The notes under the pieces are model-generated. The model had not been told where the DNA came from, did no database searches, and worked only from the letters and a program-made list of their open reading frames with translations. A stretch of 6,943 bases of DNA from an uncultured Sutterella sp. Lineage in GTDB: Bacteria; Pseudomonadota; Gammaproteobacteria; Burkholderiales; Burkholderiaceae_F. Positions 1 through 5,705 of the stretch are shown piece by piece. The DNA lies in NCBI GenBank assembly GCA_902493085.1, contig CABUOH010000058.1:1-6943 (forward strand), read 5' to 3'. Made by a program: the position numbers and the translations under genes. Position 1 is the stretch's first letter. Each line of letters begins with the position of its first letter.

Positions 1-279
1 AAGCTGCTCGCCGAAAGCCAGCGCGAGGGCTTCTTCTCCGAAACCGCCCGCTCGTTTGCGCAGTTCTCGAGCAACGCGCCCAAGCTCACCGACCGCCAGC
101 GCGACGTGCTGATGCTTCTCGCCAAGGGCTCTCCCATCAAGCGCATCTGCCTCGAGCTCAATCTTTCCGAGGGCACCGTCAAGACCCACGTCGCCGCCAT
201 CTACCGCACCTTCGGCGCAAACAACCGCACCGAGGCCCTTCTCGCGGCCCGGCGCGCCGGCTACAACATCGAAATTTGA
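1..279 (+). CDS. LuxR/NarL-family response regulator, C-terminal part (5' end cut by window)
   Basis: Frame 1 is open from the first base to a TGA at 277-279, giving 92 visible residues. Residues about 29-88 form a LuxR-type helix-turn-helix: LTDRQRDVLMLLAKG opens the domain, followed by the recognition part LSEGTVKTHVAAIYR and the usual closing NNRTEALLAARRAG. Known of the family: these C-terminal domains bind DNA as dimers, usually behind an N-terminal receiver domain phosphorylated by a sensor kinase. The receiver, if present, lies outside the window, so a receiver-less LuxR protein cannot be excluded. The target genes are unknown. The gene runs toward the nuclease gene (convergent) and is followed by a hairpin at 289-321. 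The DNA-binding domain looks intact; its identity as a two-component regulator is inference from the domain type. Confidence 0.9.
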   Translation, partial: KLLAESQREGFFSETARSFAQFSSNAPKLTDRQRDVLMLLAKGSPIKRICLELNLSEGTVKTHVAAIYRTFGANNRTEALLAARRAGYNIEI

Positions 280-288
280 GCCCATTCG

Positions 289-321
289 GACGCTCGTCGA
301 CCGACCGCTTGACGAGTCGTC
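289..321 (+). terminator. Hairpin after the LuxR-type gene, possible weak terminator
   Basis: GACG-CTCGTC (289-298) pairs with GACGAG-t-CGTC (311-321), ten base pairs with one bulged T at 317 and a 12-nt loop. It begins ten bases after the regulator's stop codon. No T-run follows, so it would be at best an incomplete intrinsic terminator, or simply an RNA 3'-end structure. Confidence 0.4.
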
Positions 322-355
322 CTCACGGAGACTGCCGTCATGGGCAGGAAATTCC

Positions 356-382
356 GGAAAGTCGCGTACTGGAAAGTCGCGT
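356..382. repeat. Two tandem 12-bp direct repeats, 15-bp period
   Basis: GGAAAGTCGCGT occurs at 356-367 and again, without mismatch, at 371-382, separated by ACT. The second copy overlaps the left arm of the inverted repeat that begins at 379. Just before lies the near-palindrome GGAAATTCC (347-355). Two copies are too few to call iterons; the role is unknown. Confidence 0.85.
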
Positions 383-438
383 GCAATAGACTGCACACAA
401 AGAGCCAAAATAGGATCCGCGTGCAGTCTATTGCACGC
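379..438. repeat. Perfect 18-bp inverted repeat with 24-nt spacer
   Basis: GCGTGCAATAGACTGCAC at 379-396 is the exact reverse complement of GTGCAGTCTATTGCACGC at 421-438. Each arm is itself a smaller palindrome of the form GTGCA-N6-TGCAC (381-396 and 421-436, centres 40 bp apart), the N6 parts being reverse complements of each other. The arms could pair as one long hairpin or each fold as a short one. GTGCA-N6-TGCAC has the shape of a dimeric regulator site, but the convergent setting argues against an operator. A REP-like or mobile-element remnant is equally possible. Confidence 0.9.
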
Positions 439-458
439 AAATCCTATTCCTTCGCTCT
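401..458. repeat. Second, overlapping palindrome centred near 428
   Basis: Around the right arm of the 18-bp repeat a further symmetry extends outward. AATAGGAT (409-416) mirrors ATCCTATT (441-448), and GCGTGCA (419-425) mirrors TGCACGC (432-438), leaving a 6-nt loop GTCTAT and a 2x2 mismatch at 417-418/439-440. AGAGC (401-405) and GCTCT (454-458) continue it with a 2-base offset. This 15-bp stem competes with the 379-396/421-438 pairing, so the RNA or single-stranded DNA could adopt two mutually exclusive folds. There is no T-run, so it is not a typical terminator. Confidence 0.75.
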
Positions 459-484
459 TCAGGACTATCGCCATGACACCCGCC

Positions 485-2197
485 TCAACCTTCTGGTCGA
501 CCGCCCTGAAGCAATGGCGGCTTCCTGAGCAAGTGTCTTCTTGTTCTTGCTGCCCGGTGGACGACCGGGCTAACCGCGTCCAGATACCTTGGCGAAGGAC
601 AGTTCGGCGGCTTCTTCAAAAGCATCGAATTGACGGCTTTCAGCGTTAAATACCAAGGCCGCACGAATTCCTTAGTGTCGAAATCGATCCCATAACGCCG
701 TTTTTGGATCTGTGTCACGGCTTGAGCCAATAAAGGTTCAACTTCCCTTGTACATTTGGCGAACTTGATTTCGAATACCCATAGGCGATTCGCTGTTCGA
801 ACCTCTAGATCGCTTCGGCCCAGAGCAGTATGCTTTTCCACATCCGGCACCATTGCACCGCCCATCAGCAGGACTTGCAGATGACTTCGGCATGAGGCTT
901 CGTTTTCGATTGGATAACGGTTGTAGTCAATAGCGTTGAATACTTTGTTGAAGTAGGTAACGACAGTTGCCAAATCTTCGGTGTCGAGTTTGTTGGCAAG
1001 TACAGACACGCCTGCTTCGAGTCTATTGACGCCTCGAAGCAATTCGTCTGCGTACAGGCGCACCATGGAAAGCCGAACCTCGGAATTGGGGTATCCGATT
1101 TTGAATTCCTCACTGTTAAGCAGGCTCTTGATCGTAAGATAACCGGCTTGCGTCAACAGAACATTTAAAGAAATGGAGTTATATTCACGCGAAGCACTCA
1201 AATCATCCTTGGTGACGCTCGCCGGTTTGTCGAAAGAATCGATGGATCCAAGTGAGTGTCCATTTAGATATTTGAGCAGGACTTTGGGTTTTCCGCCTGA
1301 GGAATACCAATAGTTCTCAAATCCACGGGCAGGCTTTTTGAGAAAATTTAGGACTGACCATGGGCAGTAGACATGGGTTGCGGCTTTTTCATCAAAGGAG
1401 AAGCCGTCATACCAAATTCTCATCCGGGATATGACCTCCTGAATTGAAATCCCAAGTACTTCGGCGGCTTCTTTAATATGAGGCGTGAAGCAAGATGTGA
1501 TTTCGTTTTCGGTATAGCCTAAGAGAGTTCCATATCTGGGATCGAGAGATATGTCTTCAATGATATTGAAGGCAGAGAAAATACCAGTGTTTGTAAACTT
1601 GGTGATGCCTGTCATCAAGAAGAAGCGAAGCTTTCCTTCACATTCTTTTATGACGGAATAGAGGCGAGACAAATGAGCCTGAACCTTTCGAAAAAGCTCA
1701 GGATCGTCAAGACACGACGTTAAAGGAGCGTCATACTCGTCAATTAGAAGTACGACTGAATTCGTGGGCTGCACGCGAAGCCATGCGCAGAACACCCTAA
1801 AACCTTCCGTCGTATTTTTAATGGGGCTCTGATAGTTATGGACTTCCAGGTAATCGAATAAATACTGGTTAAACCACTTTTCAAACTCCTCTGCCGTCGA
1901 AAAATCCTTTACAGCCGAAAAGTCCAATTTGACTATCGTATATGCGCCTGTGTCCTTCCAGCATTTGTCGATAGCCAGGCCGCCGAAGTCACGCAGGCCG
2001 TAAGAAAACAGCGATTCGAATGTTGAAATCAACAGCGACTTGCCAAAACGTCTGGGCCGGGACAAAAAAATCTTTGATCTCTCACGTGCCAGCTCATAAA
2101 GCAGTTCTGTTTTGTCAACGTAAATTTCCCCGGCCGCACGCAAGGCGGAAAAATCAGTGCTGCCCAGAGAGAGCGGGCTCTTCAGACCTGTGTGCAT
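485..2197 (-). CDS. AAA-ATPase-like protein with C-terminal PD-(D/E)XK nuclease (DUF1703) domain, frameshifted 3' end
   Basis: As read, 570 residues. Residues about 8-240 match the AAA-ATPase-like family: an atypical Walker A region SRPRRFGKSL (46-55, K53 S54), Walker B VVLLIDEYDAP (148-158, D153 E154) and a conserved LMTGITKFTNTGIFSAFN block (194-211). Residues about 440-510 carry the PD-(D/E)XK fold of DUF1703: GRSDLE (460-465, D463) and FEIK (475-478, E476 and K478). The function of this family is unknown; nuclease activity is inferred from the motifs. ATG at 2197 is preceded by GAGGT (2206-2202), 4 bases away. Past E510 the frame turns into unrelated Pro/Arg-rich sequence, while the next frame holds the expected family ending and stops at 570, so the last 60 residues are probably not native. 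The gene is strikingly AT-rich (22/60 GC at 901-960) beside GC-rich neighbours, which suggests acquisition. The protein may still be partly active, since the motifs precede the shift. Confidence 0.85.
   Translation of the reverse strand: MHTGLKSPLSLGSTDFSALRAAGEIYVDKTELLYELARERSKIFLSRPRRFGKSLLISTFESLFSYGLRDFGGLAIDKCWKDTGAYTIVKLDFSAVKDFSTAEEFEKWFNQYLFDYLEVHNYQSPIKNTTEGFRVFCAWLRVQPTNSVVLLIDEYDAPLTSCLDDPELFRKVQAHLSRLYSVIKECEGKLRFFLMTGITKFTNTGIFSAFNIIEDISLDPRYGTLLGYTENEITSCFTPHIKEAAEVLGISIQEVISRMRIWYDGFSFDEKAATHVYCPWSVLNFLKKPARGFENYWYSSGGKPKVLLKYLNGHSLGSIDSFDKPASVTKDDLSASREYNSISLNVLLTQAGYLTIKSLLNSEEFKIGYPNSEVRLSMVRLYADELLRGVNRLEAGVSVLANKLDTEDLATVVTYFNKVFNAIDYNRYPIENEASCRSHLQVLLMGGAMVPDVEKHTALGRSDLEVRTANRLWVFEIKFAKCTREVEPLLAQAVTQIQKRRYGIDFDTKEFVRPWYLTLKAVNSMLLKKPPNCPSPRYLDAVSPVVHRAARTRRHLLRKPPLLQGGRPEG
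552..570 (-). terminator. Short perfect hairpin at the corrected nuclease stop codon
   Basis: GCCCGGT (552-558) pairs with ACCGGGC (564-570), a 7-bp GC-rich stem with a 5-nt loop. On the minus strand it starts inside the TAG at 572-570 that ends the corrected reading frame, the place expected for a 3'-end structure. A second, weaker hairpin follows (AGCAAG 528-533 / CTTGCT 546-551). No T-run follows, so termination strength is doubtful. Confidence 0.35.
570..671 (-). pseudogene. Out-of-frame native C-terminus of the nuclease gene
   Basis: In the frame one base back from the main reading frame, 671-570 is open and encodes ALVFNAESRQFDAF within a 33-codon segment ending in TAG at 572-570. This fits the hydrophobic strand plus 'F..E.R..D.F/W' ending usual for DUF1703 proteins, whereas the main frame gives Pro/Arg-rich sequence. 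A TAA at 674-672 closes this frame upstream, so the crossover is confined to about 666-671. A single lost base there explains it; no classical slippery heptamer is visible, so programmed frameshifting is unlikely. The corrected protein would be about 540 residues. Calling it the native end rests on my memory of the family. Confidence 0.7.
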
Positions 2198-2210
2198 TCG
2201 GACCTCATCA

Positions 2211-2386
2211 AAACAAAACCGGCTTAGAACTATTGTACTGACTGCCGGCTATGACTGTTCCGCCGGCTTTCGTCAGGAGATGCAGGGTGCCGTGCCCGCG
2301 CTCGTTGGTGCGGATTAAGCCGTTTCCACCCACAGTTCTCCGCGAAGCCTCAATTTTTCGGGCTTCCAATCCTTTGGGGGACTGAC
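2211..2386. other. Spacer upstream of the nuclease gene
   Basis: There is no recognisable gene here. It lies between the terminator at 2387-2423 and the nuclease gene. GCCGGC occurs twice (about 2244-2249 and 2262-2267), forming a weak inverted pair. A minus-strand stretch without ATG is open from about 2387 down to a TGA at 2208-2210, but I recognise nothing in it and do not call it a gene. Confidence 0.5.
2232..2237 (-). promoter_or_regulatory. Possible -10 box for the nuclease gene
   Basis: On the minus strand TACAAT lies about 35 bases before the ATG at 2197, which would give a short leader carrying the GAGGT ribosome site. I see no good -35 hexamer at 16-18 bases upstream, so this is only a candidate. 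Confidence 0.25.
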
Positions 2387-2423
2387 AAAGGCCGGTCGTC
2401 CCGAAACGGGACGGCCGGCCTTT
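2387..2423 (-). terminator. Strong intrinsic terminator after the small lipoprotein gene
   Basis: 2387-2403 pairs with 2407-2423 over 17 positions, with a single G-T wobble (2396/2414) and a 3-nt AAA loop. The core is GGCCGG-TCGTCCCG against CGGGACGGCCGGCC. It begins 25 bases after the lipoprotein stop. A T-run flanks each side: TTT in the stem end on the minus strand, and TTTTT at 2421-2425 on the plus strand, so it could act in both directions. Confidence 0.85.
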
Positions 2424-2447
2424 TTGTCTTGGGCTTGACGAGCGGGA

Positions 2448-2801
2448 TTACTTTTCTGCGCCTTTTGTGCGCGCCTCAAGCTCTTCCTGAAGCGAGACCA
2501 CATGCTCGTTGAGCGCCTCGCCCGCATTCTTGGCGCCCTCGCCCGCAGCGCCGAGGATTTCAGCCGCCTGGCGAGTCGTTTCCTCGGGCATCTTGACGAT
2601 GCGCTCATGGAGCTCCTCCTTCGTGCGCTCCACGACGCTCCTGGCCTCGCCGCTGATTTCAAGCGTCTTGTCGGCCACCTGCGAAACGGCGTTCGTGCCC
2701 GCCTCGCGCGCAGCTTCGATGTCTTCCTTGCTGCAGCCGGCGACGCCCGCGGCAATCGCGACCGCCGCTGCAAGCATCACAAACGTGCTCTTTCTCATCA
2801 T
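2448..2801 (-). CDS. Small helical lipoprotein
   Basis: This encodes 117 residues from the ATG at 2801. The start is chosen because AAGGAG (2813-2808) lies six bases before it; an ATG 15 bases further upstream (2816) would include that ribosome site in the coding region. The N-terminus is a lipoprotein signal: MMRKS, a hydrophobic stretch of about 15 residues rich in Ala and Val, then the lipobox VAGC with the acylated Cys at 23. Ser at +2 predicts outer-membrane sorting under the E. coli Lol rule. The mature part is charged, Ala/Glu-rich and free of prolines except one, so it is probably a long amphipathic helix or coiled coil (for example SVVERTKEELHERIV). I do not recognise a named family and assign no function. 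A strong terminator follows; the hydrolase lies upstream on the same strand but 180 bases away. Confidence 0.85.
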   Translation of the reverse strand: MMRKSTFVMLAAAVAIAAGVAGCSKEDIEAAREAGTNAVSQVADKTLEISGEARSVVERTKEELHERIVKMPEETTRQAAEILGAAGEGAKNAGEALNEHVVSLQEELEARTKGAEK

Positions 2802-2807
2802 GACGGG

Positions 2808-2813
2808 CTCCTT
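2808..2813 (-). promoter_or_regulatory. Ribosome binding site that decides the lipoprotein start
   Basis: AAGGAG, a near-perfect Shine-Dalgarno sequence, lies six bases before the first of two consecutive ATG codons (2801 and 2798). It overlaps codons 2-3 of the alternative upstream start at 2816, which makes that start unlikely. Confidence 0.8.
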
Positions 2814-2838
2814 CATCCTTATTCATGTGTTTCGTGCG

Positions 2839-2860
2839 GCCCGCTCGTTCACGTGCGGGC
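2839..2860 (-). other. Leader hairpin upstream of the lipoprotein gene
   Basis: GCCCGC (2839-2844) pairs with GCGGGC (2855-2860) across a 10-nt loop. It would lie in the 5' leader if transcription starts just after the -10 box at 2874-2879, about 40 bases before the start codon. It may stabilise the messenger; no regulatory role is shown. Confidence 0.4.
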
Positions 2861-2873
2861 GCCTTGTTGCGTC

Positions 2874-2879
2874 AGTATA
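2874..2879 (-). promoter_or_regulatory. Probable -10 box of the lipoprotein promoter
   Basis: On the minus strand TATACT, five of six to the sigma-70 consensus, lies about 70 bases before the start codon. No clear -35 is found at 17 bases; TTGCAG lies at 20 and TTGCAT at 10. The position just downstream of the hydrolase gene supports separate transcription of the lipoprotein. Confidence 0.45.
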
Positions 2880-2981
2880 TCGGCTTGTCATGCAAGCGCC
2901 TGCAACGCAAAGAAAACCGCAAGGAAACCCATTGGAACAAATTGCAAGCGGATGTAGGATCCGTCGACGAGAGGCGGGCCT

Positions 2982-4193
2982 TCACCGCGCCATCGCGGCC
3001 AGGATCTCGGCGAGCTGCTCGTCGTACCAGGGATTGAAGGTGAGCCTCGCGTAGTTGTGCGCCTCGTCGGGCTGATGCCTTTCGCCCGAATACCAGATGT
3101 CCGCACCGGCTTCGCAGGCTTTGGAATCCGCCTTGCTCTGACCGTTCCAACAGAAGCGGTCGGCGCCAGCTTCGCCATACTGGGGATTGTCGGGACGATG
3201 CATCAAGCCCATGTGCGAGAAGCTCGCCACGCGCATTTGGGGCACGGATTCGGACAGCACGCGAACGCGCTCGGAAAGGCCCTTCGCAAACCGCTCCTCC
3301 CCGTACCAGAGGATGCGGCTCTTCGGGTTCGGGAAGGCGCGGTCAAATCTCGGGAGGAGCGCCTCTGTCTCCACAAGACCGTCGTGCTCGGCGAGCATGA
3401 CGACCGCGGGCACGCCTGCGGACGTCTTCTCAAGCGCTTCGAGCACGTCGTCCGCACGCGTCATCGTGTCGTAAAAGGCCGCAAAGCCCTTGATCGGGAT
3501 CACGAAGTATTGGAAGGGATTGCGCCCGCCGTTGGGACGGCTTTCGGGCGTGACGAGCCAGTCCTTGAAATTTGAGACGAAGGAAGCCGCCCAGGCAAAG
3601 GGAGGCCTCACCTCCACGGCGGGCGAAAAGAGAACGAACCCCTTCGCCTTGCCCGGATTGGCCTGCGCATAGTCGAGCACGAGGTTGGAGCCCGTCGAGT
3701 AGCCGCCCAGCCACATCTCGTCGACCTCTGCGGCCAGAATGTCCGCCTGCTCCTTCACGACGCGCCGCCAGTCGTCGGCGGTCGCCGCCATCATGTCGGC
3801 GGGCTTGGTTCCGCACCCGGGAAGCAGCACCGTGCGAACGAGAATCCCCTCGGCGGCGAGCGACTCGGCGAGGTCCGCAAAGGACCAGGGCGAATCTCCC
3901 AGTCCGTGAACAAGCAGGATCCCCCGGCCGTCGGGCCGCGCGGGACGGTACTCGCGCGGCAGATTCGCCTCGAGCTCCATCGTGCGGCCCTCTTCGGTCG
4001 TAAGCACGAAGTTTCGGTTTGCCTCAACCCAGGCCTTCGCGTCGGCCGCATACTGCGCAAAGCTCGTCTGCCCGAGCGGCATGACGTGCTTCGCGTCCCC
4101 TGCAAGCGACGGGAGCGGGCAGGCCGAGACGGCAACGAACGTCGTCAAAAGAAGCGAAACAGCAAGACATCGGAATCGTGAAAACATGAACAT
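2982..4193 (-). CDS. Exported alpha/beta hydrolase (serine esterase/lipase-like)
   Basis: This encodes 403 residues from the ATG at 4193. All parts of an alpha/beta-hydrolase site are visible: the oxyanion-hole region LLVHGLGDSPWS (H96), the nucleophile elbow GGYSTG (Ser166), the acid in AEHDG (Asp271) and the catalytic His in SFSHMG (His327). The substrate cannot be read from sequence; an ester or lysophospholipid-like lipid is the family expectation. The N-terminus is an export signal: RFRC, then a hydrophobic run LAVSLLLTTFVAV. It ends in VSAC, which fits a lipobox (Cys25), but SLA-GD further on could be a type I cleavage site, so lipid anchoring is uncertain. Start choice: AGGAG at 4202-4198 is 4 bases before ATG 4193 and 10 before ATG 4187; the longer start at 4232 has no such site and adds a non-signal-like segment. 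A Cys-containing insertion (CWNGQSKADSKAC) precedes the C-terminus. The gene is divergent from the antiporter. Confidence 0.85.
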   Translation of the reverse strand: MFMFSRFRCLAVSLLLTTFVAVSACPLPSLAGDAKHVMPLGQTSFAQYAADAKAWVEANRNFVLTTEEGRTMELEANLPREYRPARPDGRGILLVHGLGDSPWSFADLAESLAAEGILVRTVLLPGCGTKPADMMAATADDWRRVVKEQADILAAEVDEMWLGGYSTGSNLVLDYAQANPGKAKGFVLFSPAVEVRPPFAWAASFVSNFKDWLVTPESRPNGGRNPFQYFVIPIKGFAAFYDTMTRADDVLEALEKTSAGVPAVVMLAEHDGLVETEALLPRFDRAFPNPKSRILWYGEERFAKGLSERVRVLSESVPQMRVASFSHMGLMHRPDNPQYGEAGADRFCWNGQSKADSKACEAGADIWYSGERHQPDEAHNYARLTFNPWYDEQLAEILAAMAR

Positions 4194-4342
4194 GGAGCTC
4201 CTAGGCGTCGTCATTGGGAGACACTTTCTCATGTTCCCACGGAAAGTTCAAATTTTCCCGCCCTGATTCTGCGTAATGGGTACAATGCGGGGTTTGCATT
4301 TTTCAACCAACACCAAGAAAGATATCCAACCAGAGACAAGCC
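4194..4342. promoter_or_regulatory. Divergent promoter region between hydrolase and antiporter
   Basis: This 149-base spacer should contain both promoters. On the plus strand TACAAT (4281-4286) is the best -10 candidate for the antiporter, about 57 bases before its ATG, but no good -35 sits 17 bases upstream. An imperfect inverted repeat GGAAA-N8-TTTCC (4241-4245/4254-4258) may be an operator. For the hydrolase I find no convincing promoter hexamers. The spacer is locally AT-rich around 4240-4260 and 4291-4325. Confidence 0.45.
4198..4202 (-). promoter_or_regulatory. Ribosome binding site of the hydrolase gene
   Basis: AGGAG on the minus strand precedes ATG 4193 by 4 bases and ATG 4187 by 10. 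It favours one of these two over the start at 4232. The choice between them changes the protein by two residues only. Confidence 0.6.
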
Positions 4343-5671
4343 ATGAAAACGATCGAAAAGCCGAAGATGACCTGTCTGCAGCTCACGATGGCCGTGATGC
4401 TCAACATGCTCGGATCCTCCATCATCCTGATGCCGACGAAGCTCGCCGAAGTCGGCACGATGTCCATCCTGGCCTGGCTCGTCACCATCAGCGGTGCGAC
4501 CACCATTGCCTATGTTTTTGCCAAATGCGGCATGTTCAGCAAGAAGAGCGGCGGCATCGGCGGCTATGCCGCCTACGCCTTCGGCAAGTCCGGAAGCTTC
4601 ATTGCGAACTTCAGCTACGGCGTTTCGCTCATCATTGCGAACCTCACCATCGCCATTTCGATCGTCGGCTATCTGATGGTGCTCTTCGAGTGGAACCTCA
4701 CGCCGCTCGAGATGGGCATCGCGAGCATCGTCGTCATCTGGCTCTGCTCGCTGCCCAACGTGCGCGGCGCGCGCTTCATCGGCCAGCTCTCGCACTTCTC
4801 GAGCTACGGCATCCTGATCCCGATCCTGATCCTCACCGTGATCGGCTGGAACTGGTTCTCGGTCGACCGCTACGTCAACGCCTGGAACCCGCAGAACCTC
4901 ACGCTTTTCGAGGGCATCTCGGCGGGCATCTCCATGACGCTCTGGGGCTTCCTCGGGCTCGAAACGGCCAGCGCCAACTCCGAGGCCGTGGAGGATCCCG
5001 AGAAATCGGTGCCCCGCGCCATGGTGCTCGCCACGCTCGGCGCGGGCACGGTCTACGTGCTCGCCAACAACATCAGCTTCGGCATCGTCGACAATGAGAT
5101 TCTCTCGCACTCGACCGCGCCCTTCGGCCTCGTCTTCGCCACGATGTTCAGCCCGGAAGTCGGCAAGTTCGTGATGGCCCTGATGGCGCTCGCCTGCGCG
5201 GGCTGCCTCACGAGCTGGCAGTTCACGATCGCCGAGGTCTTCCGCGTCTCCGCCCGCGAAGAGTACTTCCCGAAGTTCTTTGCGAAGGTCACGCGCCTCA
5301 ACGTGCCCGTGATCGGCATGATCGTGATCCTGCTTCTGCAGTCGCTCGCCGCGCTCCTCACGATCGACCCGCGCCTTGAGCAGCAGTTCTACATCCTGAA
5401 GGACCTCGCCGTCGTGACGAACCTCGTCCCGTACCTGCTCGCCTTCGCCGCCGCCAACGTCATCGTGCACCGCGAGCCCGCGGACCCCAAGACCGCCTCG
5501 CGCATCACCTTCGTCGCCACCGTCGCCTCGATCTACTCGCTCTATGCGCTTTACGCCTGCGGCGAGAGCGCCATGATGTGGGGCGCGCTCACGACGTTTG
5601 CGGGCATCTGGCTCTACGGCTTCGCCGCCAAGTCCCTTGAAATCAAGGGCCGTCTGCGCGGCGAGGAATAA
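4343..5671 (+). CDS. potE: Putrescine/ornithine antiporter PotE-type (APC superfamily)
   Basis: This encodes 442 residues, against 439 in E. coli PotE, with clear similarity along the whole length: PTKLAEVGT (31-39), FAKCGMFSKKSGG (59-71), MTLWGFLGLE (198-207), STAPFGL (257-263), SWQFTIAEVF (291-300) and YALYACGE (401-408). It is an inner-membrane carrier with about 12 helices that exchanges putrescine for ornithine or takes up putrescine. As I recall the E. coli mutant studies, Cys62, Trp201, Glu207, Trp292, Tyr425 and Glu433 matter for transport; all are present here at the same numbers. Differences are Ala for Glu77, Ser for Cys210, Ala for Cys286, and a Trp at 423 rather than 422. The E. 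coli partner gene for ornithine decarboxylase is not in the window. The Shine-Dalgarno site is weak (AGAGA, 6-7 bases from ATG). The start at 4343 is supported by the match in length and numbering. CadB-type lysine/cadaverine exchange is less likely by sequence. Confidence 0.92.
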   Translation: MKTIEKPKMTCLQLTMAVMLNMLGSSIILMPTKLAEVGTMSILAWLVTISGATTIAYVFAKCGMFSKKSGGIGGYAAYAFGKSGSFIANFSYGVSLIIANLTIAISIVGYLMVLFEWNLTPLEMGIASIVVIWLCSLPNVRGARFIGQLSHFSSYGILIPILILTVIGWNWFSVDRYVNAWNPQNLTLFEGISAGISMTLWGFLGLETASANSEAVEDPEKSVPRAMVLATLGAGTVYVLANNISFGIVDNEILSHSTAPFGLVFATMFSPEVGKFVMALMALACAGCLTSWQFTIAEVFRVSAREEYFPKFFAKVTRLNVPVIGMIVILLLQSLAALLTIDPRLEQQFYILKDLAVVTNLVPYLLAFAAANVIVHREPADPKTASRITFVATVASIYSLYALYACGESAMMWGALTTFAGIWLYGFAAKSLEIKGRLRGEE

Positions 5672-5705
5672 GACCTCAAGCGCCGTTCACCTCACCCCAA
5701 AGCCG

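Larger units (their letters stand above)
280..484. other. Repeat-rich convergent spacer without a supported gene
   Basis: This stretch lies between the 3' ends of the LuxR-type gene (+) and the nuclease gene (-), so it should hold no promoter for either. Short open frames exist (for example from 340) but they have basic, low-complexity translations and simply read through the repeats. What it does hold is structure: a hairpin at 289-321, tandem 12-bp direct repeats at 356-382 and a nested palindrome at 379-458. If the nuclease gene really ends at 570, the spacer is about 290 bases long. Confidence 0.7.

Noticed and set aside
356..458. CRISPR array or origin iterons
   Set aside because: There are only two direct repeats, 12 bp long with a 3-bp gap, and no regular spacers; no DnaA-box cluster or cas gene is present.
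340..649. Two short plus-strand open frames across the repeat-rich spacer and the nuclease 3' end
   Set aside because: They translate the palindromes and the antisense of the nuclease gene, have no ribosome sites and no recognisable features.
2208..2387. Open minus-strand stretch upstream of the nuclease gene without an ATG start
   Set aside because: About 55-60 codons are open by chance often enough in this composition, there is no ribosome site with a sensible start, and I recognise no family.
2315..2773. 152-residue minus-strand frame overlapping the lipoprotein and reading through the terminator
   Set aside because: It is mostly Arg/Ala/Ser-rich out-of-frame sequence. Its tail (KPEKLRLRGELWVETA) looks protein-like but lies after a 17-bp terminator stem and matches nothing I recognise.
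2888..2932. Tiny hydrophobic minus-strand reading frame (14 residues) between hydrolase and lipoprotein
   Set aside because: It has no ribosome site and lies upstream of the lipoprotein's likely -10 box, so there is nothing to support translation.
2509..3054. 181-residue open frame on the plus strand across the lipoprotein gene and its upstream spacer
   Set aside because: It overlaps the lipoprotein gene, which has an ideal ribosome site, signal peptide and terminator. The plus frame shows no family features and runs through a promoter region.
4229..5470. 413-residue open frame on the minus strand opposite the antiporter
   Set aside because: Its translation is almost entirely Glu, Asp, Arg, His and Gly, as expected from reading a GC-rich membrane-protein gene backwards. 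The plus-strand frame matches PotE along its whole length.
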